DNA of 64,000 bases from CALBPI01 sp039821605 (GTDB lineage: Bacteria > Pseudomonadota > Gammaproteobacteria > Steroidobacterales > Woeseiaceae): positions 90,555 through 154,554 of the forward strand of contig JBCBNV010000007.1 of NCBI GenBank assembly GCA_039821605.1, written 5' to 3'. The translations under genes and the position numbers were made by a program. Numbering within the stretch: the stretch's first letter is position 1; every line of letters begins with the position of its first letter. Below the pieces are notes generated by a model. The model did not search any database. It saw nothing but the letters and a program-made list of their open reading frames with translations, and was not told the origin of the DNA. Of the stretch, positions 16,801-25,355 are shown one piece after another.

Positions 16801-17080
16801 GCGAGAAGCGCGGCTGCATGGCCCATTCGATGCCAGGCGCCAGGTTCAAGGCTTCGCCGCCCGTCACGGGCACCGAATAGATGTCGCCCAGCAGGTCGAA
16901 CACGATCGTCTTGCCGTCGGGGCTCACATCAAGGCTGAGCCAGGTGCCCTCGTCGGTGTCGATACGGATGCTGCTCGCGTCCCCGGGCGGTGCGGTGACC
17001 TCCCAATCCGCATCGTCGTCGGCGACCAGATTGCCGGACAGACACAGCAACGAAATGAAGGCACAGGACAGGGTTCGCAT
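13895..17080 (-). CDS. secreted TolB-like beta-propeller / amidohydrolase fusion
   Basis: This 1061-residue exported protein has signal peptide MRTLSCAFISLLCLSGNLVA. Residues about 25-640 form WD40/PD40 propeller blades with the repeated FSPDGxxI/V-Y pattern (SPDGKTIVFD, FSPDGSQIAYTS, FSPDGKHIYYS, SPDGRNVVYV). Residues about 650-1050 are an imidazolonepropionase-like amidohydrolase. This has metal ligands in VPGFIDAHAHG, a lysine in AMSIKNYNQ, a histidine in TGIEHNLPQ and the IGAHGQREGLAAHWE motif where classical members carry the catalytic aspartate region. The substrate is probably a peptide or cyclic amide, but this is not established. The terminal stop overlaps the GNAT start. Confidence 0.88.
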   Translation of the reverse strand: MRTLSCAFISLLCLSGNLVADDDADWEVTAPPGDASSIRIDTDEGTWLSLDVSPDGKTIVFDLLGDIYSVPVTGGEALNLAPGIEWAMQPRFSPDGSQIAYTSDAGGGDNIWIMDADGDNARPLTTENFRLLNNPTWSADGQYIAARKHFTTMRSLGTGEIWLYHVDGGDGVQVTKRPSDTFQKEIGEPKFSPDGKHIYYSRDATPGITFLYAQDSNSEIFRIDCIELATGDITNVVSGAGGAVRPEPSPDGQYLAFVRRVRTDSRLFIKDLESGTIREVFDGLDQDLQEVWAVHGAYPNFDWLPDSQHVVIWGGGKLNKVNVLTGEAEVIPFRVRDTRTVYAPPRPAIDVAPESFETQMIRNPAVSPDGKRVVFETNGRLWIKSLPNGRPKRLSREDAAFEFFPSFSPDGRNVVYVHWTDEGLGEVRSISASGGRSRTLTTQPGHYRNPRFAPNGEFVVFSATSGGYLTAPEWSEDRGVFRVPARGGNAVRITERGHDPHFGASSDRVFMRRADGGQQLISTDLNGYDLRVHATAKHARRLFVAPDERHVLFRENYHIYAVPLPPGGEALTLSTGVSSVPFARLSGDGGNYPQFSGDGATAYWSLGNTLYSTRLEEALSPGEAGYEAPDSGASMAVRLTADAPDTRLALVGAKVITMADAQGGIIEDGVVLVEGNRIKSVGSRDTVRIPDGVETLDVSGKTIVPGFIDAHAHGPQGNEIIPQQNWKNIATLALGVTTIHDPSNDATEIFAAAEMQRAGTILAPRIYSTGDIVYGARSAYFAKVDNIDEAREHVRRLKAQGAMSIKNYNQPRRDQRQQVTVAAREAGMAVVGEGGSLFHMDLSMVVDGNTGIEHNLPQSVLYSDIIQFWSQTAVAYTPTLVVTYGGPSAESYFYKQSNVWEHPLLSRWVPPHILQPRSVRRELAPESDYYHIVSARTSKQLADAGVPVSIGAHGQREGLAAHWELWSFAQGGMSPIEALATATTQPARHLGFERDLGSLESGKLADLVVLDVDPTVDIFATDRVNMVMQNGRLFDAATMNERITGDRRTAPFYWHDSEAAQ

Positions 17081-17195
17081 TCAGAGGCTCCGCGCTTTTG
17101 TTGGCCGGAAGCTTAAACGAATCCACTGATTGGCGTCGGGGCACCCCACGCGCGGACTTCCCTGTAGAATTGCGGGACCTTGCATGGGGGCGTGC

Positions 17196-18587
17196 ATGAC
17201 CATCAGCGTTTTCAATCTGTTCAAGATCGGCATCGGACCGTCGAGCTCGCACACCGTCGGACCGATGGTGGCGGCTGCGCGGTTTGTCGACAGTCTGGTC
17301 GAGGCCGGCGCGCTCGCTGACGTCGCCCGCGTGCGGGTCGCGCTGTTTGGCTCGCTCGGTGCTACGGGCCGTGGCCATGGCACGCACAAGGCCGTGCAAC
17401 TTGGCCTGCTGGGTCACGCGCCCGACGCCGTCGAGCCCGACGCCGTGCCCGGCCTGCTCGAGCACATTGCGGACACACAGTCGCTGGCGCTGGGAGGCCA
17501 GCACGCGATCACGTTCGACCCGAAGCTGGATCTCGTGTTCGAGGTACGCAAGCGCCTGCCCTACCATCCCAACGCCATGCGCATCACGGCCAGCAACGCG
17601 CACGGCGAGACGCTGAGCGAGCGCGCCTACTACTCCATTGGCGGCGGGTTTGTTGTCGACGAGGCACAGGCCAGCGAGGGCGTTATCGTGGCCGAAGACA
17701 TCGCGTTGCCGCTGCGCTTCACCACGGGCGCCGAATTGCTCGCGCACTGCGACGCGCGTGGCGTGGGCATCTCCGACGTCATGCGCGAGAACGAACGCGC
17801 CTGGCGCAGCGACGCCGAGATCGACGCGGGGCTCGACGCCATCTGGCAGGCCATGCAGGACTGTGTCGCGCGCGGCTGCCGTACCGACGGCGTGCTGCCC
17901 GGCCTTAAGGTACGGCGTCGCGCCGCAGACCTGTACCGCCAGCTCGAGTCGGGCGCGAACCCCAGCGACCCGCTGACGATCATGGACTGGGTCAATCTCT
18001 GGGCGCTCGCGGTCAACGAGGAAAATGCCGCCGGTGGCCGCGTCGTCACGGCGCCCACGAACGGTGCGGCGGGCATCGTCCCCGCCGTGCTGCACTACTA
18101 CACGCAATTCTGCGACGGCGCCTGCGACGACGGCGTGCGCCGCTTTCTGCTCACCTGCGGCGCCATCGGCATCCTGTTCAAGGAGAACGCCTCGATCTCG
18201 GGTGCCGAGGTCGGCTGCCAGGGCGAGGTCGGCTCCGCCTGTTCCATGGCCGCGGGCGCTTTGACTGAGGTGCGCGGCGGCACACCCGAGCAATGCGAGA
18301 ACGCCGCCGAGATCGGCATGGAGCACAACCTGGGCCTGACCTGCGACCCCATCGCCGGGCTCGTGCAGGTGCCCTGCATCGAGCGCAACGCCATGGCGTC
18401 CGTCAAAGCCATCAACGCGAGCCGGCTCGCGCTGCGCGGCGACGGCCGCCACATGGTCTCGCTCGACAAGGTCATCAAGACCATGCGCGACACGGGTCGT
18501 GACATGCAGGACAAGTACAAGGAAACGGCGCGCGGCGGCCTGGCGGCCAACGTCGTTGAAGTACCCGTCAGCTTCGTCGATTGCTGA
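17196..18587 (+). CDS. sdaA: L-serine ammonia-lyase (single-chain, iron-sulfur)
   Basis: It deaminates L-serine to pyruvate and ammonia with an oxygen-sensitive [4Fe-4S] cluster. The start MTISVFNLFKIGIGPSSSHTVGPM contains the family's GPSSSHT signature. The cluster cysteines lie in LLTCGAIGILFKENAS, AEVGCQGEVGSACSMAAGAL and LTCDPIAGLVQVPCIERN. The C-terminal tail MSLDKV-like VSLDKVIKTMRDTGRDMQ is normal. The length of 463 aa fits. The ATG at 17196 follows a GGGGG motif at seven bases; two upstream in-frame starts (17130, 17184) would add residues foreign to the family. Confidence 0.95.
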   Translation: MTISVFNLFKIGIGPSSSHTVGPMVAAARFVDSLVEAGALADVARVRVALFGSLGATGRGHGTHKAVQLGLLGHAPDAVEPDAVPGLLEHIADTQSLALGGQHAITFDPKLDLVFEVRKRLPYHPNAMRITASNAHGETLSERAYYSIGGGFVVDEAQASEGVIVAEDIALPLRFTTGAELLAHCDARGVGISDVMRENERAWRSDAEIDAGLDAIWQAMQDCVARGCRTDGVLPGLKVRRRAADLYRQLESGANPSDPLTIMDWVNLWALAVNEENAAGGRVVTAPTNGAAGIVPAVLHYYTQFCDGACDDGVRRFLLTCGAIGILFKENASISGAEVGCQGEVGSACSMAAGALTEVRGGTPEQCENAAEIGMEHNLGLTCDPIAGLVQVPCIERNAMASVKAINASRLALRGDGRHMVSLDKVIKTMRDTGRDMQDKYKETARGGLAANVVEVPVSFVDC

Positions 18588-18693
18588 GCCAACTTCGCCG
18601 AACGTGACCTGAACGCGCCGCGGCGCACCGCTCAAATTTCGGGGCGGCCTGCCGCTATACCGGTGTGGGGCCGCATGCCCCGGACACGCACCG

Positions 18694-19140
18694 ATGACGT
18701 CAGGCGCAATACAACACGGCACGGTCCTGCCCGATGACTCGACGGGGCCGCGGATCCTTGTGGTCGAGGATCACCAACACACGGCCTACCTTCTCGAATT
18801 CATGCTCGAGCGGGCGGGCTTCGCTGTGTCCGTAGCTGCAGACGGCAATGCGGCGCTTCGAGCCATCGCTGAGGACACGCCGGCGGACCTCGTGCTGCTC
18901 GACCTCATGCTGCCCTACGCGTCCGGCTTTCAGGTGCTGCGCAAACTGCGCGGCGACAAAGCCTGGATGGGCGTGCCCGTCATTGTCGTGTCGGGCAAGG
19001 TGCTCGAGCAGGACATCACGCGCGCCTTCGACACAGGCGCCGACGACTACGTCGCAAAACCCTTCAAGCCCGGTGAACTGCTCGCGCGCATCCGCCACAG
19101 CCTCGACATCGCGCGCCGTCTCAAGGCGGCTGCGTCGTGA
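18694..19140 (+). CDS. single-domain response regulator
   Basis: This 148-residue CheY-like receiver has no output domain. It shows the acidic pair Glu25-Asp26 (LVVEDHQH), phospho-acceptor Asp70 (LVLLDLMLP), Ser100 in the switch position (VIVVSGK) and Lys122 (VAKPF). It is the first gene of a four-gene cluster; its stop overlaps the GTG of the YaiO-like gene (GTGA). It may signal to the adjacent polysaccharide machinery, but no kinase is encoded nearby. Confidence 0.9.
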   Translation: MTSGAIQHGTVLPDDSTGPRILVVEDHQHTAYLLEFMLERAGFAVSVAADGNAALRAIAEDTPADLVLLDLMLPYASGFQVLRKLRGDKAWMGVPVIVVSGKVLEQDITRAFDTGADDYVAKPFKPGELLARIRHSLDIARRLKAAAS

Positions 19141-20219
19141 GTCCGGCGGTCGCGTTACTACTTGCCGCAGCATTACCAGCCGGCGACGGGCCTGAGCCGC
19201 ACCCCTGCCTGGACGCGCGGCCCGCGCTGTTCACAAGCGCCCAGCGCGCGCACCGTGCCGGCGACTTCGATCTGGCACTGGAAGACGCAGGCCTGCTTGC
19301 CCAATGCTTCCCCGACAACGTCGACTACCTCTACCAACAGGCACTCGCGCTGGCGGCGCTGGGCCGTATCGCGGAAGCCGCTGAGATTGCAGCGCGCGCT
19401 GCGAAGTGGGCGCCCGAGTACGAAGAACTCGTGGCATTCGCGAATCGCCTCGAGGCGCAAACCGCCGCGCAGGCGCCCGAAGTCGAAGAAGATTTCGAAG
19501 CCCCGGAGCCCGAGCAGCAACGCGCGCCCGTGCGCTGGCTCGCCAACGCCTGGGTCGCCGCACACGAACTCACGGGCGGGCGTGACGGCTGGAACGACGT
19601 GGCCGTTGGACTGCGACGCAGCCAGGGTGACCTGAGTCTCGGCGGCCTGCTCGAAGGCGAGCGGCGCGGCGATGCCAACGACTTCACGATTACGGGCGAT
19701 GCCCTCTGGACCGTCCGGCGCGGGACACGCCTTTCCGCGCGACTGGGCCTGACACCCGATGCCACCTTCCGCCCCGAAGTGCTGGCGGCCTTCGGCGCCG
19801 AACGCGATCTTGCGGGCGGCTGGGTGCTGCGCGGGGAACTCGCACAGCGCCGCTTCGATCGCACCAAAGCCGACAACGTCACGCTGGGCGCCGACTACTA
19901 TTTTTCGAGCTTCCGATTCGCGGGCGGCGTCACCGTGTCGCGCCTCTCCGGGGCCGGCACCTCGCTGGGTACCGTGGCCAGTCTCGACTGGTACGCCAAC
20001 GACACGCACCGCTACCGCGTCACAGCGTCGCTGGGTGACGAGCTCGACACCATCGAAGCTAACAACACCGTTCTTGAAACCCGCGTGAAGTCGCTGACCC
20101 TCGCGGGGGAACACGCCGTGTCTCGCGGGCTCTCCCTGGGTTGGTGGGTGGGCACCATCGAACAAGGCGACTTTTACGACCGCCGCTATGCTGGACTTTC
20201 TGTCACCCGCCGGTATTGA
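19137..20219 (+). CDS. YaiO-like outer-membrane barrel protein with TPR-like N-terminus
   Basis: This 360-residue protein starts at GTG with a weak export signal (VALLLAAALPAG). A TPR-like helical region (about 30-115; AQRAHRAGDFDLALEDAGLL, YLYQQALALAALGRIAEAAE) and an acidic/Pro linker follow. The rest is a beta-rich barrel with alternating strands ending SVTRRY, as in YaiO-family proteins. It overlaps both neighbours. A role in passing or modifying an extracellular glycan made by the downstream glycosyltransferase is inferred from the context. Confidence 0.72.
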   Translation: MSPAVALLLAAALPAGDGPEPHPCLDARPALFTSAQRAHRAGDFDLALEDAGLLAQCFPDNVDYLYQQALALAALGRIAEAAEIAARAAKWAPEYEELVAFANRLEAQTAAQAPEVEEDFEAPEPEQQRAPVRWLANAWVAAHELTGGRDGWNDVAVGLRRSQGDLSLGGLLEGERRGDANDFTITGDALWTVRRGTRLSARLGLTPDATFRPEVLAAFGAERDLAGGWVLRGELAQRRFDRTKADNVTLGADYYFSSFRFAGGVTVSRLSGAGTSLGTVASLDWYANDTHRYRVTASLGDELDTIEANNTVLETRVKSLTLAGEHAVSRGLSLGWWVGTIEQGDFYDRRYAGLSVTRRY

Positions 20220-21255
20220 AGGCCTGGCGCTGACCGCCTGGCACACCACGCTCGTCGCGGGGCTGACGACCGTGGTACTGTTCATCTACACGCTCGGTCT
20301 GCGCGCGGCCACCGTCATTGAGCGGCGACGCAGTAGCGACATCGAAGCGCGCTGGCGCGATGTCCTGTCGCGCGCTGCCATGGGCGAACCCAACGTCGTG
20401 CCCCCGCGCATCCGGCGCTACGAGCGCACGCTCGTGCTCGAACTCTGGAACGCGTTTCGCAACCTCGTTGAAGGGCCCGCCGCAGAGAGCCTGATTCAGC
20501 TTGCTGAGTTTGCGGGCATCGAACGCATCGCCACGCGGAAACTCGACCGACACCGACTCACGAGCAAACTGCTCGGTGCGCAGACACTGGGCTTCCTGCA
20601 CAGCAATGCGCGCTGGGGCGACCTCGTGAAGCTGCTCGACGACGAGAACACGGCGCTGTCGGCAACGGCTGCAGCGGCACTCGCGCGTATCGATCCCGAC
20701 AATGCGATCAAGCCTGTCATGTCGCGGCTCACGCAGCGGCGGGACTGGCCGCGCAACAACCTCTCGAAGACCCTCGCCCTGCTGGGCAGCGAGCGCATCC
20801 GCGAACCCTTCGCGCATGTGTTAAGTGACAGCGATGACGACACCCAGGCCTGGTTGCTCGACTTTGCGCCGCTGCTCGCGCCCGACGTCTACGATGACAT
20901 TGCGACCGAGCGACTCCGTGAGAGCACGGACCCACGCGTGCTCGCAGGCGCACTCAAGCTAGTGACGGGGCGGCTCGACGTGCCCCGGCTACCCTGGCTC
21001 GTGGCGCACGATGTCCCCTTCGTGCGCATTCAAGCTGCGGGCGCGCTGGGTCGCATTGGCGCGCCCGAGCACGTGCCGCTGCTGACACGTCTGCTGGCTG
21101 ATGAAGAATGGTGGGTGCGCTACCGCGCCGCGCAGGCGCTTGTGACGCTGCCCTTCCTTGGGCCCAACGCGCTGCGTCGCCTGCGCGACACGCAGGAAGA
21201 CCCCTACGCGGGCGACATGCTGGCGCACGCCATGGCTGAGGCGGACCTGGCATGA
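20188..21255 (+). CDS. membrane-anchored HEAT-repeat protein
   Basis: This 355-residue protein has one N-terminal membrane helix (about 12-40, GLTTVVLFIYTLGLRAATVI), then basic and helical repeats of the HEAT/PBS-lyase type. Two clear units are LVKLLDDENTALSATAAAALARI and VPFVRIQAAGALGRIGAPEH, with a third at EEWWVRYRAAQALVTL. It is probably a cytoplasmic scaffold at the inner membrane. The gene overlaps the YaiO-like gene by 32 bases and the glycosyltransferase by four, so translation is coupled. Confidence 0.82.
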   Translation: MLDFLSPAGIEGLALTAWHTTLVAGLTTVVLFIYTLGLRAATVIERRRSSDIEARWRDVLSRAAMGEPNVVPPRIRRYERTLVLELWNAFRNLVEGPAAESLIQLAEFAGIERIATRKLDRHRLTSKLLGAQTLGFLHSNARWGDLVKLLDDENTALSATAAAALARIDPDNAIKPVMSRLTQRRDWPRNNLSKTLALLGSERIREPFAHVLSDSDDDTQAWLLDFAPLLAPDVYDDIATERLRESTDPRVLAGALKLVTGRLDVPRLPWLVAHDVPFVRIQAAGALGRIGAPEHVPLLTRLLADEEWWVRYRAAQALVTLPFLGPNALRRLRDTQEDPYAGDMLAHAMAEADLA

Positions 21256-22673
21256 CGCTACAGGACGTTGTCATCACGGGTCAGTGGGTGTTCTTCGCCT
21301 ACTTTGTCGGCATCAACCTCGGCTACCTGACGCAGAACGTCATCGCCATCAGCGGCATGCGGCGCTACCTTCAAACGGCCGACTACAACGAGGCTGAGGG
21401 CGCGTTCGCCTCGCTCGACCTGCCCATCAGTATCGTGATGCCGGCCTACAACGAGTCGGCTTCGATCATCACGGCCTGCAAAGCCATGCTGCAGCTCGAG
21501 TACCCGGAGTTTGAGGTTGTCGTCGTCAACGATGGCAGCAAGGACAACACGCTCGACTTGCTCATCGACGCATTCGATTTGCAGCGCTTCCCCGAAGCCT
21601 ATCGCGCGCGTGTGCCTTGCAAGCCCGTTAACGGCGTGTACGAATCGCCGCGTGTGCCCAACCTGCGCGTCGTCGACAAGGTCAACGGCGGCAGCAAGGC
21701 CGACGCCTCGAACGCGGGCATCAATGTGTGCCGCTACCCCATCGTCTGCGTGGTCGATGCCGACTCGGTCCTGCAACCCGACAGCCTGCGCCGCGTCATT
21801 CGGCCATTCCTCGAGGACCGCAACACGGTCGCCGTGGGCGGCACCGTACGTATCGCCAACGGCTGCACCATCCGCCACGGCTTCCTTGAAAAAGTGGGCC
21901 TGCCAACAAACCTGCTCGCGCTTTTCCAGGTCGTCGAATACCTGCGCGCGTTTCTGTTCGGGCGGCTCGGCTGGTCGCCGATCAATGGCCTGCTCATCAT
22001 CTCGGGTGCGTTTGGCGTCTTCCACAAGGAAACGCTGATCGAGGCCGGCGGCTACAACCCCGACGCCGTGGGCGAGGACATGGAGCTCGTGCTCCGGCTA
22101 CACCGGCTCATGAAGTCGAAACGAAGGCCCTACCGCATCACGTTTGTGCCCGACCCCGTATGCTGGACCGACGCGCCAACGAAGTACGGTGACCTCAAGG
22201 GGCAACGCGTGCGCTGGCAACACGGGCTGGGTCAGGCGCTCATGCTCAACCGGTCGCTGATTTTCAATCCGCGCGGTGGCGCCGTGTCATGGCTTGCCAT
22301 CCCGTTTTACCTGGTGTTCGAGCTGTTCGGACCGATCATCGAAATCGCGGGATTCCTCTTTCTCGTTATCTGCGCATGGAACGGCTGGCTCGCCTGGCCC
22401 GAGGCCAGCATATTCCTTGCGCTTGCGATCGGGCTCGGGGTATTGCTCTCCACGTCGGCCATCATGCTCGAGGAACTCTCGTTCCACATGTACCCGAGGA
22501 CGCGCGACCTGCTGCTGCTCTATTTCATCGCCATCATCGAGAACTTTGGCTTCCGCCAGCTCACAGCACTCTGGCGGTTCCAGGGTCTTGTACGCTGGCT
22601 TTCGGGCCGCAAACACACCTGGCAGACCATCACACGCAGCGCCGACATCGCCGGCGAAGAGCCAGGCAACTAG
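21252..22673 (+). CDS. membrane glycosyltransferase, family GT2
   Basis: This 473-residue processive-type glycosyltransferase has a membrane helix near residues 11-33 and a GT-A domain with NDGSKDNT (about 93-100), the D-x-D at 169-171 (VVDADS), GEDMELVLRL (Glu275-Asp276) and QRVRW at 318-322. At least three helices occur after residue 340. The Q-x-x-R-W motif is diagnostic of processive synthases such as cellulose, hyaluronan and PgaC-like enzymes. It ends the operon, and its stop codon overlaps the convergent oxidoreductase in a CTAG. The sugar is unknown. Confidence 0.9.
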   Translation: MTLQDVVITGQWVFFAYFVGINLGYLTQNVIAISGMRRYLQTADYNEAEGAFASLDLPISIVMPAYNESASIITACKAMLQLEYPEFEVVVVNDGSKDNTLDLLIDAFDLQRFPEAYRARVPCKPVNGVYESPRVPNLRVVDKVNGGSKADASNAGINVCRYPIVCVVDADSVLQPDSLRRVIRPFLEDRNTVAVGGTVRIANGCTIRHGFLEKVGLPTNLLALFQVVEYLRAFLFGRLGWSPINGLLIISGAFGVFHKETLIEAGGYNPDAVGEDMELVLRLHRLMKSKRRPYRITFVPDPVCWTDAPTKYGDLKGQRVRWQHGLGQALMLNRSLIFNPRGGAVSWLAIPFYLVFELFGPIIEIAGFLFLVICAWNGWLAWPEASIFLALAIGLGVLLSTSAIMLEELSFHMYPRTRDLLLLYFIAIIENFGFRQLTALWRFQGLVRWLSGRKHTWQTITRSADIAGEEPGN

Positions 22674-24682
22674 TGAGTCGGCAGTCCGAGCAGACGCTCG
22701 GCGATCCCGTGACCTTCGCGCGTTGCCGCCATCACGGTACGTGGGGACAGGCAGTCGCCAATCACGTGCACGGGTAGCCCGGCCTGCTCAAGCGGCCCGC
22801 GCAGCGCGTCGCGTGGCACGCGCGGCGTCGCAAACGTCACGGCCGCGATGTCCTCGATGCGCGCCGTGTCGCCGTTGAACACGTTGCGGTATTCGAACGC
22901 AGCCTCCTCCAGTGCCTCGACACCCGTCGGGACCGCCGAGGTCACGATGCGCACGCGGCACTCGTAGAGCCGTCGGTAGGTTTTCTGCCGCGTCACGAGC
23001 GCGACGTCCGTGGCCACGCGCTCGCGCGGCGTGATGAGCACTACCTCGTCGAACCAGTCGCTGAAGTACTCGGCTGCGGCATAGGTCATCTCGGTGTGAT
23101 CCTGGTCGTAGATCACGAGCCGGCCGTCGCTCTTGGCGGGGCGTGGCAGAAAGTCGGCGCAGAGCGTGCGCAGGTCAGGGACGAGCCCCTCCTCGCGCCA
23201 GTCGGCGTCAAGCCACTGTGGCGTCGACAGGCCTGCACCCGTCGCGAGCACCACGGCGCTCGGGTCGCAGCCCGTCACGTCGGCCAGCCGGGCCTCGGCG
23301 CCCATCACAAACTTCACACCAGCCTTTTGCGCGCGCAGGGTCTGGTAGTCGTAAACGCTTGAGAGGTTTTCACCGCCGGGCAGCTCGGCGTGCAGTCGCG
23401 TCGCGCCACCGGGCTCATCACCGCGGCCGAACACGGTCACCTCGTGCCCGGCCTCGGCCAGGATCCAGGCCGTCTCCATGCCCGCGACGCCCGCACCCAC
23501 AACGGCGTAACGGTGTGGCGACGTCGACCGCGCGGGGTGCCAGTCGCCCTCGTCGGCACGGCCCACGCGCGGGTTGTTGTCGCACTCGAGGTGGTTACGT
23601 TCGATGATCGCGCGCCAGCAACTGTTGCAGGACACGCAGTAGCGAATCTCGGCCTCGCGTCCCTCGGCCGCCTTGCGCGGCAGCCAGGGGTCGGTCACGA
23701 GTGCGCGCGCCAGCATCACAAGCTCGGCCTTGCCGTCGGCAATCTGCCGTTCGCCCTGCATGGGGTCTGTAATGTAGCCCAGCGCACCTGTCGGGATATC
23801 GGGCGCCACCGCGCGCAGCTCGGCGGTCGGGTCGACGTAGGGCACCGCAGGACCGTGCGCGTCGGGCAGGTGTTCGTACAACGAGTTCGCGTGCGAGCCC
23901 CAGGCGAACGACCAGAAGTCGACGGCGCCTGTTGCGGCAACGTGCGCGGCGATGTCGCGGGCCAGCTCGAGGTCGATGCTGCTGGCGACGCCGTCGACGC
24001 CGGGCAGTTTCACACCGATGGCAAAATCCGGCCCGCAGCGCTCGCGAATCTGCGTGATGAGGCCTGTAAGCAGCCGCGCCCGGTTCTCGAGGCTGCCGCC
24101 GTAGTCGTCTTCGCGAACGTTCGACCAGGGCGACAGAAACTGGTGGAACAGGTGGCCGTGGCCGGCTGAGATCTCGCAGCCCGTGACGCCAACGGCCGCG
24201 AGCGTGCGACAGCTTTCCGCCATGCCGTCGACCATCGCTTCGAGCTCGCCCACGGTGAGCGCGCGCGGCACCGTCCAGCTGATGTCGTCGGGCAGCGGCG
24301 AGGCGCCGTAAGCGTCATCGATGCGTCCGCCCTCGTGGCGCCCGCGGCCGCGGTCTTGCACCTGCACAAAGAACCGGCAGTCGTGCGCCTCGATGCGTTC
24401 GATCATGCGCGCGATGCCATCGAGCGCCCGCCCATCGTGCACGGCCAGCCGCGACGGTGCATGCTGCCCGGGTGCCACATTCATGGGTTCGCTGACGATG
24501 GCGCCGGCGCCACCCGCGGCGCGACTGACGAAGTAGTTTTCGTAGGCGTCGGTAACCAGGCCGTCGCGCGCGTAGCGCGTGGTCATCGAGGCATGAATGA
24601 TGCGGTTTCGGAGCTGCTGACCGCCAAGCTGGATCGGCGAGAACGTCAGCGGGTAGCCCGCGCCCGTTGTCTCCGCGGCCAC
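22670..24682 (-). CDS. FMN/[4Fe-4S]/FAD NADH:flavin oxidoreductase (old-yellow-enzyme family)
   Basis: This 670-residue enzyme of the 2,4-dienoyl-CoA reductase/trimethylamine dehydrogenase family has an N-terminal FMN barrel (about 1-340; QLRNRIIHASMTTRYA, GCEISAGHGHLFHQFLSP). The cluster site is C-x2-C-x2-C-x11-C (YCVSCNSCW), closer to trimethylamine dehydrogenase spacing than to FadH. A Rossmann domain follows (VVGAGVAGMETAWILAEAG). The start is taken at GTG 24682, five bases after the upstream stop, because an upstream in-frame ATG overlaps the preceding membrane gene in a clearly shadow sequence. The electron acceptor and substrate are open; co-transcription with the membrane protein may supply one. 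Confidence 0.85.
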   Translation of the reverse strand: MAAETTGAGYPLTFSPIQLGGQQLRNRIIHASMTTRYARDGLVTDAYENYFVSRAAGGAGAIVSEPMNVAPGQHAPSRLAVHDGRALDGIARMIERIEAHDCRFFVQVQDRGRGRHEGGRIDDAYGASPLPDDISWTVPRALTVGELEAMVDGMAESCRTLAAVGVTGCEISAGHGHLFHQFLSPWSNVREDDYGGSLENRARLLTGLITQIRERCGPDFAIGVKLPGVDGVASSIDLELARDIAAHVAATGAVDFWSFAWGSHANSLYEHLPDAHGPAVPYVDPTAELRAVAPDIPTGALGYITDPMQGERQIADGKAELVMLARALVTDPWLPRKAAEGREAEIRYCVSCNSCWRAIIERNHLECDNNPRVGRADEGDWHPARSTSPHRYAVVGAGVAGMETAWILAEAGHEVTVFGRGDEPGGATRLHAELPGGENLSSVYDYQTLRAQKAGVKFVMGAEARLADVTGCDPSAVVLATGAGLSTPQWLDADWREEGLVPDLRTLCADFLPRPAKSDGRLVIYDQDHTEMTYAAAEYFSDWFDEVVLITPRERVATDVALVTRQKTYRRLYECRVRIVTSAVPTGVEALEEAAFEYRNVFNGDTARIEDIAAVTFATPRVPRDALRGPLEQAGLPVHVIGDCLSPRTVMAATREGHGIAERLLGLPTH

Positions 24683-24686
24683 GCCG

Positions 24687-25355
24687 CTAGCCGAACGCGT
24701 ATTTGGACAGCCCGAGAAACGCCGCGCCCAGCGTGCAGGCGTAGATGCCGATAACGCTCGTGTAGGTCGTATCCATCGCGCCCTTGATCTGCTTTTCAAG
24801 CTCGGGCGTCGAGCCCGTTTCGGCCAGAGTCATGAAACCGACCACGGCGGGCTGGAACGCCTTCTCAAGCCAGAGCACCAGCACGAGGATCACGGCCAGC
24901 AGCGCAAGCTTGCCGAACAGCCAGCTCGGGCCCACGACGGAGGTGCCCAGCGTCGCCGTGACGATGACGCCCAGGAACGCCGCTAGCAACAGGTAATAGA
25001 TGAGCTTCTCGGCGAGCTCGACCCAGTGCGGCGCCTGCTCCGCGCGCACGCGCGCGACAATGACCACAAACCAGGCCGCGAGCACCACCCAGCACACGAG
25101 CGTGAGCCAGCCCGGCAAGGTGATCCAGCCGGCCGTCACGGAAAGATAAAAGCCCGTCGCCACGGCCGTCACCATGCTCACGCGCGGAAACTTGTCGACG
25201 ATGAGTGCGACCTGCAGCAACAACAGCCGCTGTTCGACGGAGTGCGCTGGGTTCTGGGCAAACTTGCCGAGGATGAAGACGCCGATGTCGGCGCCGAGCC
25301 AGAAGACAAATGCGAGCAGGTGGACGAACAGAACGAGCGTGTAGAGCTCACTCAC
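24687..25355 (-). CDS. multi-pass membrane protein (DUF2269/CopD-like)
   Basis: This 222-residue protein has five to six hydrophobic helices and starts MSELYTLVLFVHLLAFVFWLG, the H-x-x-x-x-x-W/G opening typical of DUF2269 and CopD-type four-helix membrane proteins. Later helices are LVCWVVLAAWFVVIVARV and LAVILVLVLWLEKAF. It starts at GTG overlapping the stop of the upstream small gene by four bases and lies just before the flavoenzyme, suggesting a functional link such as a membrane electron acceptor. That link is inference. Confidence 0.7.
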   Translation of the reverse strand: MSELYTLVLFVHLLAFVFWLGADIGVFILGKFAQNPAHSVEQRLLLLQVALIVDKFPRVSMVTAVATGFYLSVTAGWITLPGWLTLVCWVVLAAWFVVIVARVRAEQAPHWVELAEKLIYYLLLAAFLGVIVTATLGTSVVGPSWLFGKLALLAVILVLVLWLEKAFQPAVVGFMTLAETGSTPELEKQIKGAMDTTYTSVIGIYACTLGAAFLGLSKYAFG

